This document shows, piece after piece, positions 7,883 to 14,504 of a stretch of 17,953 bases of DNA. Origin of the DNA: Oscillospiraceae bacterium (GTDB lineage Bacteria; Bacillota; Clostridia; Oscillospirales; Ruminococcaceae). The notes beneath the pieces are model-generated. The model was not told the DNA's origin. It did not search any database and worked only from the letters and a program-made list of their open reading frames with translations. Every line of letters begins with the position of its first letter. Positions within the stretch are counted from its first letter, which is position 1. Where the stretch lies: contig CAAGEB010000103.1 of the NCBI GenBank assembly GCA_900768705.1, positions 1 to 17,953 on the forward strand, given 5' to 3'. The translations under genes and the position numbers were made by a program.

Positions 7883-10800
7883 TCAGCTCATATCAATCTT
7901 ATCGGGGGTTTTCATCATAGGCTCGGTTGCGGGATGACGGGGCGTAAGCCGCTGTCCGGGCTGATAGGGCTGTCTGCCTGGCTGAGGAGCAGGAGCGGCA
8001 TTCGGTGCAGGCTGTAATGTTCCTGCTTCAGGCTGCGTGACACTCTCCACAGGAGCAGGTGCCTGTGCAGCGGGCTTTGAGGTGTTATCCTCATACCACT
8101 TTGCCGCCATCATGGGAGTAAGCACCAGATCCAATACCTCGGGTGCGCCCTCGTAAACCTGCTCGGGAACCGCACTGCCGCCGGTAACAGGCTCGCATAT
8201 ATCGTAAGTCACCTGACGGCGATACTTGATACGGCAGTAAAGGAACTCGGGAGGAATGTTGTCAATCTGGGCAATTTCTTCAAGCCAGAGGAAGGGCAGC
8301 ATACCGCCAATGCTAACATCGTCGATAATCCAGCCCGACGCCGCAGCAGCGTCGTTGCGGCAGAGATACAGCGAGAAGTTGAACTTCTGCTCCTTTTCAC
8401 TGCTCATAATTCCGATAGAGAAGGACTTTACCACAAAGCTGTTCAGCACTCCCGGCTCATAGCCGCAGCAGGGGCAAACCGCACCGTAGCCGTAAAGCTT
8501 GGCGTTAACATCCCGTGCAAAGTAGTTTCTGTATGCCTTGGGATTTGATTTTGCATAGGGAGCAATTTTACGAACCTCGGAGCGGAGGTAATCAAACTCC
8601 TGACGGGAAACCGAGGGAACGGGCTTGTAATAATAGGGAAGCTGATCCAGAATCACAATGTTCGGCTCTTCCGTTCCGGAATACAGACCGCGGAGAATAT
8701 TCTTGTTATAGCCGGTGAGAATGAACTCAACAAATCCCGCATACTGGGGCTTTGACATATTGTCACGGAGAATAACAAACTTAGCGGTCTTTTCTCTGTC
8801 CGCAGGATCTATCGGCTGGGACAGATCCACAATCTTCATCAGCTTGTCGGAACCGTCCAGCAGCGCTATCTTGTCAAGCGAAAGGTCGCAGACATAAACC
8901 TTTTTAAGCAGAGCCTCGATATTGGCGGTACCCATACGCATATTTCCGAGGGCGCCCACAATATCCTGAACATCAAAATGAAATCTTCCGGGTGCATAAA
9001 TGAAATCAAATACCCGGTTGTTGAGCATTCCGCTTTCAATCAGAGCATACACATCGCCCACGATGTCCATAAGCTCCGCATTGGTAATATTCGGCGGAAT
9101 CATAAACTGCTTGCCGTAAACCTGGAAACGGTAACGCTTGTTGATATCCAGTGCCAGCGTAACATCGCCGCCCTGACTCTTCAGCTCCTTCATAAAGTGG
9201 ATGGTATCCTTGCCGTTGGTGAAGGAGTTCAGCATCAGCATAACCACCTGATTGAATACAGCGTGGCTCTCAAAGCGCATTTCGTGATTTGCCAGCACGT
9301 CATACGCCTTTTTCATATTGGAGATATTGATTTTGGAAATCTCAAACTGAATCTTCGCTGTGCCGGAGGTTATAACGAACTGGAAGTATTTCATTGAAAT
9401 GCGGTAGCTTTCACCGAACATTTCGTCAATTACTTCAAACGCCTTTGCAAGGGCGTCCTCGTCCGCAACCTGACCGTTTACGATACAGTCGTTAAGCTTC
9501 AGGCTGATAATGCTGCGGAAGCCTGCAGAAAGCTCGTAATCCTTGATTTTGTTCCCGTCGGATGACATAAGGTAGCGATTGCCGCCCCTATAGAAGGCGT
9601 ACAGGAATTCCTCTCCGCCCTCGTCCGTTCCGGGTACATTCCACCGATACCGTGACACAAGAACATGATCGTCGTCCTTGCCGTACCAGTTGTTCATCTG
9701 GTCCACATCTTCCAGAAGAGCCTTTGCGGCAGTTCCTTCCTCGTGCTCTTCCTTGGAAACGCCGTCACGCTCGCTGAAAAAGCCGTTCTTCCTCATTCCG
9801 TCAAACAGAACCGGATTGGGTTCGTTGGGGAAGATAATGGAAATACTGTCGCCGAATTTTTCACGGAGACCCTTTACAATGCCGCTGGTGTGGATGTAAT
9901 TATAGAAAAATTCAAACACATACTGCTTCGGATGCAGCATATAGCGTTCCGGAGCATTGGGATTGGGGATCATTTCCAGACGGAACAGGCTCTTGTATTC
10001 CTCCGCAACGGACAGAATACCCTTTTCAATTTTGGAGGAACATTCCTCCAGAGAGTCGTGCTTTATTCCCGAACGGTTGTTTGTTATAAACTTATTGGGA
10101 ACGGAAACAAAGAATGCGGAAAGCTTTTCGTCCACGAAATCCTTGCTGTTTGCACGGACGAAGCCTGTAAGCTCAAAGGTGGAGAAGTAGTTGTACTTGC
10201 TCATCAGCACCTTTGCCGCTTCCCGCTTTGCCCCGGAAATAGCATAGGGAATAAGGTACACAAATCCGTCGCGCTCGGCGTGGATAAAGTCAGCCACGCT
10301 CTTGCCGTTTTCAATGAAGCGTACCTTAGGAATGTCAGTTTCATCCTTCTTAAACTGCTGGATTTTATATACAACTTCGGGCTTACCAAAATTGATTACG
10401 GCAATATTAAAGGTTCGATCCTGACATTCGTTTTCGTCCTCGGCGGTAAGGTTCTTCTTCCTGATAAAGGCGAAGCACAGATCCACCATATTTATGTAGG
10501 AACCTTTTTTGGATGTAAGGGTGACAAGGTTTTCATGAAGAGTTGCCTGCTCATTTTCGGGAAGTGCAAACACAATCTCGGTGTGGTTGAAATGCTGACC
10601 CTGAAGCTCCAGCTCACGAACCTTCAGCGTACCGTCATCGTTCACCACTCTCAGGGAATAATCGTTGGAGCGCATTTTAAACCAGTCAACATTGGTGAAA
10701 ACGCTCTTTGCACCCAGACCGAAACGCCCCTCGCGCTTTCTGTCGCCCTCGTTTCTTCCCACAGACAGATAGTAGAATACCTGTTCCAGACGGAAGCCCA

Positions 10801-11137
10801 CTTCGTTATAGGTGAGCTTAACCTGACCTTCGTCCAGAAACTCAATCATAATCTTGATGTTGGGATCATCATAGTCGCAGCCGAAGGTATTCTGCAAAAG
10901 CTCACGGATTATGGATTCCCTCGGATAATCCTTGGCAATTCCCGCCATATTTACAGCGCCTCTGCCGGCATACATATTGTTGAAGTATTCCTTGAAAGGA
11001 TCGCTGTCTATCTCTCCCGATTTCAGCTTGCTTTCAATCTCCTCAATAACCGACTTTGCGCCTTCCTTGTCTTCTGCGGTATTTCTTTCAAAAAAGTCGC
11101 CCAACAGCTTATCGACTGTTTCGTAAGCGTCGCTCAT
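7883..11137 (-). CDS. Large Hsp90/sacsin-like GHKL ATPase with C-terminal Cys motif and Pro-rich tail
   Basis: A 1084-residue protein with an N-terminal GHKL (Hsp90-type) ATPase fold; its function is not known to me. I chose the ATG at 11137 (MSDAYETVDK) because GGGGCGA lies ~8 bases upstream. The N box is RELLQNTFGCDYDD (E79, N83 kept). The G1 box reads YNEVGF (residues 110-115) where DNGxGM/F is expected, so the adenine-binding Asp is Asn111. The G2 box GRFGLGAKSVF (138-148) is intact. The long middle (~200-870) has no recognised domain. A Cys motif CPCCGYEPG at 888-896, with C926, may bind zinc and vaguely recalls the HNH-like ends of other large GHKL proteins, but no His-Asn-His residues are visible. 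Residues ~1018-1075 are Pro/Ala/Gln-rich. It starts 54 bases after the SNF2-like gene with no terminator between, so the two are co-transcribed. Confidence 0.85.
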   Translation of the reverse strand: MSDAYETVDKLLGDFFERNTAEDKEGAKSVIEEIESKLKSGEIDSDPFKEYFNNMYAGRGAVNMAGIAKDYPRESIIRELLQNTFGCDYDDPNIKIMIEFLDEGQVKLTYNEVGFRLEQVFYYLSVGRNEGDRKREGRFGLGAKSVFTNVDWFKMRSNDYSLRVVNDDGTLKVRELELQGQHFNHTEIVFALPENEQATLHENLVTLTSKKGSYINMVDLCFAFIRKKNLTAEDENECQDRTFNIAVINFGKPEVVYKIQQFKKDETDIPKVRFIENGKSVADFIHAERDGFVYLIPYAISGAKREAAKVLMSKYNYFSTFELTGFVRANSKDFVDEKLSAFFVSVPNKFITNNRSGIKHDSLEECSSKIEKGILSVAEEYKSLFRLEMIPNPNAPERYMLHPKQYVFEFFYNYIHTSGIVKGLREKFGDSISIIFPNEPNPVLFDGMRKNGFFSERDGVSKEEHEEGTAAKALLEDVDQMNNWYGKDDDHVLVSRYRWNVPGTDEGGEEFLYAFYRGGNRYLMSSDGNKIKDYELSAGFRSIISLKLNDCIVNGQVADEDALAKAFEVIDEMFGESYRISMKYFQFVITSGTAKIQFEISKINISNMKKAYDVLANHEMRFESHAVFNQVVMLMLNSFTNGKDTIHFMKELKSQGGDVTLALDINKRYRFQVYGKQFMIPPNITNAELMDIVGDVYALIESGMLNNRVFDFIYAPGRFHFDVQDIVGALGNMRMGTANIEALLKKVYVCDLSLDKIALLDGSDKLMKIVDLSQPIDPADREKTAKFVILRDNMSKPQYAGFVEFILTGYNKNILRGLYSGTEEPNIVILDQLPYYYKPVPSVSRQEFDYLRSEVRKIAPYAKSNPKAYRNYFARDVNAKLYGYGAVCPCCGYEPGVLNSFVVKSFSIGIMSSEKEQKFNFSLYLCRNDAAAASGWIIDDVSIGGMLPFLWLEEIAQIDNIPPEFLYCRIKYRRQVTYDICEPVTGGSAVPEQVYEGAPEVLDLVLTPMMAAKWYEDNTSKPAAQAPAPVESVTQPEAGTLQPAPNAAPAPQPGRQPYQPGQRLTPRHPATEPMMKTPDKIDMS

Positions 11138-11191
11138 TTTGTCATTCGCCCCCCATTTCGGATATATTTTAACTTGACACAGCACATCTTA

Positions 11192-13135
11192 TCAAAAACC
11201 GTCATTGTATATTTTGATGTAGTCCTTGAAAGAGCGGTCGGAATCCTGTTCTCTGGCTCTGTACTTCCAGATACCGAACAGTACGGGATATTGTATGCAG
11301 TCACCCAGTTCGCTTATTTCACGCTTTATATGCAAATGGAAATCATCGCTCTTATGCAGCTCGTTGATTTCCTCCTTTGCCTGCGCCAGTCCCTTTACCG
11401 CTTCTTCAGCGAAGGAGGACGATTCGTCCTTGGCGATGCTCGCCGCCATTTTTTCTCTTTCCTCCGATTTCTGGAGCTTTCCGTTTTTCATTATACACAG
11501 CCCGCTGAGGGAATTTATCGAAGCGGCAATATCCGAAGCGGAAGAATCTGCGCTGATGCCGAACAGATCGTAAAGCTTTGTCAGCATTTCCTTGGCAAAA
11601 TCCGCCAGCTGCTTGCCGTTCTGGATATTCTCAGCCGCAGGAACCACATATTCATTGCGAACCCTCTTTACCAGATCAAGACAGCTATCGGTTCTGGAGG
11701 CGGTTTCAAGAATACTCTTCAGGTCGGATACCAGCTCGTTCAGGAAATCTCCCCTGCCGTCAATGTCCAGCAGGATATTCCTTGTGGGAAGCTCGCCGCA
11801 GAAAGCGTCAGCCAGCTGCAAATACAGCGTCTTTTCCAGTACTGTGGTATCGAAAATTCCGTTTTTATCCCGGAACAGTATAAATCTGCGGCTGCTTTCA
11901 CCGTCAAAGCCGTGGCGGGTCATTCTCCGTTCAAGAACAGCCGGAGATACCGGCAGCTCGTAGTTAACCACAACATTTACTGCCTTCATACCTCTTGCCG
12001 CCGTTCCCAGACTATCTGTACCTATTATAATGCGGGTAGCGTCGCTTTCGGGATTTGCGGAAAGCTTTCTGGTGATGTCGTCCGGACGAACCAGCTCCCC
12101 TCTTGCCGTGCGGACAACCGCTCCGTACATACAGGACAGTGCCTTCTGGAGATATGCTGCGGTATTCTTGTCGCAGCAGTAAATCATTATTTTGTTATTC
12201 TCATCCGCAAGCAGGTTGTCGCATAGCTTCAGCAGACTTTCCAGCTTCTTATCCAATGTCAGAAGATCCTCAACATCCGAGCGTGAGAAAAATGACTTGG
12301 CGTAAATTTTTCTTTCCTTTTCATACTTCTCGCAGTCGTACATTTCAAAAATATTGCCGCCGTAGAAGTATGCGGGCATACCCGAACGCAGATCCACACG
12401 CCTGCGAAGCGTGCCGATCACTCCTTCGTCAAATTCATAATCAACAAAAGAAATGCTGCGCTTGTAATCATCGGAATACACAGGAGCATTATAGTACCGC
12501 ATAACGGCATTGTCCCCGGAGAGGAGCGAGGCATTCTGCGTAAGCTCAATGCCGTCCGCCTTTTCGGAAAGCTCACCGCTGTCCAGAACATTCTTGATAA
12601 GAGACTTCAAGCCCTCTGCCTCAACGGGATTTCTTGCGGGAAACGCCGTATGGATAAGCAGCCGCTTGCTGTTCCAGATAAGATTTTTTTCATACTCGGC
12701 ATAATTCGGAACGCCGCAGTTCTGTTCTTCATCTATTATAATAAGATTCCACAGAAAACGCTTGCTGACTTTCTTTCTGAGTATGTTATCCGCAAAAAGA
12801 GCTTCCTTTGACATCAGGAAAAGAGCGGCTCCGCTCTCGTCAAAGAACAGAAGAGAGTTGGGTGTTTCGGTGATTATCTTGAAATCTGCGCCGATGCCTG
12901 TAATAAGTACTCTGTACCAGTTATAAAGCTCGCTGTTGGGAGCTATGATAAGTATGTTGGGTGTTTTTTCTTCCGCCAGCACATCAAAAATACACAGAGC
13001 AGACTTGGTATATTTTTCCGAACCGAATTCGCCGCAGTTCACCGCAAAGCCGAATTTCCGCAGCTTTTCGGCTGCCGCCAGATTTGCGGCGGAAAGGTTC
13101 AATCCCGCAAGGGGTATCCACTTCAAATTACTCAA
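11192..13135 (-). CDS. SNF2-like helicase-fold protein with degraded Walker A
   Basis: A 647-residue protein with the outline of a SNF2-type superfamily 2 helicase. The start is TTG at 13135 with GGAGGTG ~8 bases upstream. Motif Ia is NILIIAPNSELYNWYRVL (60-77), motif II LIIIDEEQN (131-139, DEEQ for DEAH/DEAQ), motif III LLIHTAFPARNP (159-170), motif V IIIGTDSLGTAARGMKAVN (369-387) and motif VI LERRMTRHGFDG (401-412), with arginines kept. The expected motif I, GxxxxGK[ST], is replaced by CGEFGSEKYTKS (34-45), which lacks a GKT/GKS. It may therefore be a DNA- or nucleotide-binding protein that no longer hydrolyses ATP efficiently. Residues ~440-647 are mainly helical and unrecognised. It is the first gene of a two-gene operon with the GHKL ATPase. 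What it acts on is unknown. Confidence 0.85.
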   Translation of the reverse strand: MSNLKWIPLAGLNLSAANLAAAEKLRKFGFAVNCGEFGSEKYTKSALCIFDVLAEEKTPNILIIAPNSELYNWYRVLITGIGADFKIITETPNSLLFFDESGAALFLMSKEALFADNILRKKVSKRFLWNLIIIDEEQNCGVPNYAEYEKNLIWNSKRLLIHTAFPARNPVEAEGLKSLIKNVLDSGELSEKADGIELTQNASLLSGDNAVMRYYNAPVYSDDYKRSISFVDYEFDEGVIGTLRRRVDLRSGMPAYFYGGNIFEMYDCEKYEKERKIYAKSFFSRSDVEDLLTLDKKLESLLKLCDNLLADENNKIMIYCCDKNTAAYLQKALSCMYGAVVRTARGELVRPDDITRKLSANPESDATRIIIGTDSLGTAARGMKAVNVVVNYELPVSPAVLERRMTRHGFDGESSRRFILFRDKNGIFDTTVLEKTLYLQLADAFCGELPTRNILLDIDGRGDFLNELVSDLKSILETASRTDSCLDLVKRVRNEYVVPAAENIQNGKQLADFAKEMLTKLYDLFGISADSSASDIAASINSLSGLCIMKNGKLQKSEEREKMAASIAKDESSSFAEEAVKGLAQAKEEINELHKSDDFHLHIKREISELGDCIQYPVLFGIWKYRAREQDSDRSFKDYIKIYNDGF

Positions 13136-13270
13136 ACTGACCGCACCTCCACTTTATATTGTAAAGACAGTTTGTTCAATATGTAACAGCAGGCTCACGA
13201 AAACAGGATGTTAGTTTAATCATATAAATATCCGGAGCGCATTATTCCTACATAAAGAAACCCTAATATA

Positions 13271-13299
13271 ATTATACACCAAATTCCGAATTATTACAA
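13271..13299 (-). promoter_or_regulatory. Sigma-A promoter of the SNF2-like/GHKL operon
   Basis: On the - strand: -35 TTGTAA (13294-13299), a 17-base spacer and -10 TATAAT (13271-13276), a near-consensus housekeeping promoter. Transcription should begin near 13264, giving a ~130-base 5' leader before the TTG start at 13135. I see no strong structure in the leader. Confidence 0.8.
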
Positions 13300-13341
13300 G
13301 AGAGGCAAAGCATATATTTATCAAGAAAATACATACCCTTT

Positions 13342-13360
13342 TTTGTGTACTATGCACAAA
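13342..13360. promoter_or_regulatory. Palindrome, possible operator
   Basis: TTTGTG and CACAAA arms separated by 7 bases. It lies 43 bases upstream of the -35 box of the SNF2-like operon and ~80 bases upstream of the + strand RNA promoter. A dimeric repressor or activator could bind; the spacing does not match the usual Rex site. No regulator gene is nearby. Confidence 0.3.
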
Positions 13361-13440
13361 TTTAGGTTAAGTTAGTTTTTATTTCCGTAAAATTAAATTT
13401 TCCATTTTGGTTAATAAGCAGAATTTTTTCGTCAGAAATG

Positions 13441-13469
13441 TTGTAATTTTATTAAAATGGTGTTATAAT
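13441..13469 (+). promoter_or_regulatory. Sigma-A promoter of the candidate small RNA
   Basis: TTGTAA (13441-13446), a 17-base spacer and TATAAT (13464-13469): the same -35 and -10 as the divergent SNF2-like promoter. Predicted transcription start is ~13474-13476, at the first base of a hairpin. Confidence 0.8.
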
Positions 13470-13473
13470 AAGG

Positions 13474-13567
13474 GTGGCAGGGATGCCACTCGACATAGGG
13501 CAACCAAAACAAAGCCTAACCGTTATTAAGGTTCCTACTTCTCGCCAGCCTGAGAAAGGACTTTTTC
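13474..13567 (+). ncRNA. Candidate structured small RNA or leader, family unknown
   Basis: Beginning at the predicted start site: hairpin 1 is GTGGCA-GGGA-TGCCAC (13474-13489), a perfect 6-bp stem. A linker, CGACATAGGGCAACC, follows, then AAAGCC. Hairpin 2 is AACC / GGTT around 13517-13533. Hairpin 3, at 13533-13560, has TTCTC / GAGAA plus TCCT / AGGA and loop GCCAGCCT, and is followed by CTTTTTC, consistent with a rho-independent terminator. The loop could pair with the AGGGC of the linker, suggesting a pseudoknot. No start codon with a ribosome site lies inside. Either a ~95-base free RNA or a riboswitch-like attenuator for the HD-domain gene fits. Linker and loop recall but do not match the c-di-GMP-I aptamer. 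Confidence 0.5.
13533..13567 (+). terminator. Terminator-like hairpin ending the candidate RNA
   Basis: A 9-bp stem (TCCT, two-base bulge, TTCTC / GAGAA, AGGA) with an 8-base loop, followed by CTTTTT. Moderate GC and a short T-tract make it a weak to moderate terminator; some read-through into the HD-domain gene is possible. Confidence 0.5.
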
Positions 13568-13572
13568 AAAAA

Positions 13573-13696
13573 GAATATTGAATAATGAATAAAAGATGTA
13601 TCGGCTCCGCAGATTGGTCTGAAAAATATCATTATAACGCATTATTTCAAACATCTGCCCAAAGGACACACCGCCATTATTCACTATTCAATATTC
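13573..13696. repeat. MITE-like element with 19-bp terminal inverted repeats
   Basis: Ends are GAATATTGAATAATGAATA (13573-13591) and its inverse with one mismatch (13678-13696). Inner arms AGATGT / ACATCT continue the symmetry, so the whole 124 bp could fold as an imperfect hairpin. No transposase frame lies inside and no clear target-site duplication is visible. Size and AT-rich ends fit a non-autonomous miniature element. It lies between the candidate RNA and the HD-domain gene. Confidence 0.6.
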
Positions 13697-13780
13697 GTTA
13701 CGATAAGCTCCCGCCCGATAAAAGCTTGTAATTTTCGTTACTTCTGCTTCGCAATTTCAGAATAAGGATAGTGTTTTTAA

Positions 13781-14323
13781 ATGTTAAAAGCCGTTTTATC
13801 GCATAAAGACCTGACAAAGGTTGAGGATTACTACCGCTGTGTTTCCGATCTGCTCCGGGACAGAAATGTTCTCCGTCTGGATGATTTCGGACATCATTTC
13901 GGCGCAACCCGCTTTCAGCACTCATTGAATGTTTCCTACTACAACTATCTGCTGTGCAGGTTCTTCCACCTGAATGCAAAAGCCGCCGCCAGAGCGGGAC
14001 TGCTCCACGACTTTTTCTTCTACGACAGAAAAGATCATATCAAAACCGAGCGCACCCACGCCGCCGAACACGCTCACACCGCTTTTATAAACGCCTCCGA
14101 AATGTTCCCGTTAACCGAGCTTGAAGGAGATATGATTATTAACCACATGTGGCCTATGACCACGGATTTGCCCCGCCACCCCGAAACCTTCATGATTACC
14201 GTTGCCGATAAATTCTGCTGTCTTGCGGAAATTATGTGCTGCGCTTTATGTGCGGGTACCCGTAAAATCCGCCTTGCCGAAAGCTTCGCACTTATGCTTA
14301 TTCTGAGAATAATAACGCACTGA
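13781..14323 (+). CDS. HD-domain phosphohydrolase family protein
   Basis: A 180-residue soluble protein of the HD superfamily, which hydrolyses phosphoester bonds in nucleotides or related substrates; its substrate is unknown. Metal-binding residues are H47 (TRFQHSLNVSYY), H76-D77 (AGLLHDFFFYDR), probably H97 and H122 (NHMWPMT), and D143 (VADKFCCLAE). The LLHDFFFYD and HMWP-T motifs identify a subgroup widespread in clostridia and usually annotated only as HD-domain protein. The ATG at 13781 has AAGGA about 12 bases upstream, a little far. No HD-GYP signature is present, so a c-di-GMP phosphodiesterase role is not indicated. The last ~20 residues are hydrophobic and may be slightly altered relative to relatives. 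The gene stands alone, with a MITE-like element just upstream and a terminator 28 bases downstream. Confidence 0.88.
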   Translation: MLKAVLSHKDLTKVEDYYRCVSDLLRDRNVLRLDDFGHHFGATRFQHSLNVSYYNYLLCRFFHLNAKAAARAGLLHDFFFYDRKDHIKTERTHAAEHAHTAFINASEMFPLTELEGDMIINHMWPMTTDLPRHPETFMITVADKFCCLAEIMCCALCAGTRKIRLAESFALMLILRIITH

Positions 14324-14350
14324 GCATTTCGGTAATCTGCTCATTATATC

Positions 14351-14382
14351 AAAAATCCGGGCATTAGGCAGCCCGGATTTTT
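14351..14382 (+). terminator. Terminator of the HD-domain gene
   Basis: A perfect 12-bp stem (AAAAATCCGGGC / GCCCGGATTTTT) with loop ATTAGGCA ends in a T-run, 28 bases after the stop codon. The A-run on the other side also makes it usable on the - strand. Confidence 0.92.
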
Positions 14383-14442
14383 CTGTGGTTTTCCGATTAT
14401 ACGAAAAGTAAAGTACAGAGCCAATTTTCCGTAAGCACCAAA

Positions 14443-14470
14443 CCGCCCCGTTCCAAACGGAACAGGGCGG
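14443..14470 (-). terminator. Likely terminator of ppdK
   Basis: A 12-bp stem CCGCCC-T-GTTCC / GGAAC-G-GGGCGG (read on the - strand, one U-G pair; a C-A mismatch if read on +) with loop GTTT, 35 bases after the ppdK stop. The T-run on the - strand is only TTT, so termination may be finished by the bidirectional hairpin at 14351-14382. Confidence 0.65.
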
Positions 14471-14504
14471 CTGTTTTTATATTGCCATAAATTTCGCCGA
14501 CTGA

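Larger units (their letters stand above)
13136..13780. other. 645-bp gene-poor region
   Basis: No protein gene is supported here. The region holds the - strand promoter of the SNF2-like gene and its ~130-base leader, a TTTGTG-N7-CACAAA palindrome at 13342-13360, an independent + strand promoter with a compact candidate structured RNA, and a 124-bp MITE-like inverted-repeat element before the HD-domain gene. Each is listed separately. The stretch from ~13300 to 13440 is AT-rich. Confidence 0.7.

Noticed and set aside
9665..12226. An 853-codon open frame on the + strand across the GHKL and SNF2-like genes
   Set aside because: It lies wholly antisense to two genes with recognised ATPase motifs, spans the boundary between them, and its product has no recognisable motifs. 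It arises from codon bias of the real genes.
13342..13360. Rex redox-repressor site
   Set aside because: Arms TTTGTG / CACAAA are separated by 7 bases and the inner bases do not match the usual 18-base Rex operator; kept only as a generic palindrome.
13490..13530. Resemblance to the c-di-GMP-I (GEMM) aptamer
   Set aside because: AGGGCAA and CAAAGCC are reminiscent, but the intervening P1b hairpin is missing and the second conserved helix with its tetraloop receptor is not present. A covariance-model search would settle it.
13781..14323. HD protein as a c-di-GMP phosphodiesterase or Cas3-type nuclease
   Set aside because: No GYP signature, no helicase domain and no Cas context; the LLHDFFFYD and HMWP motifs indicate a small general HD family.
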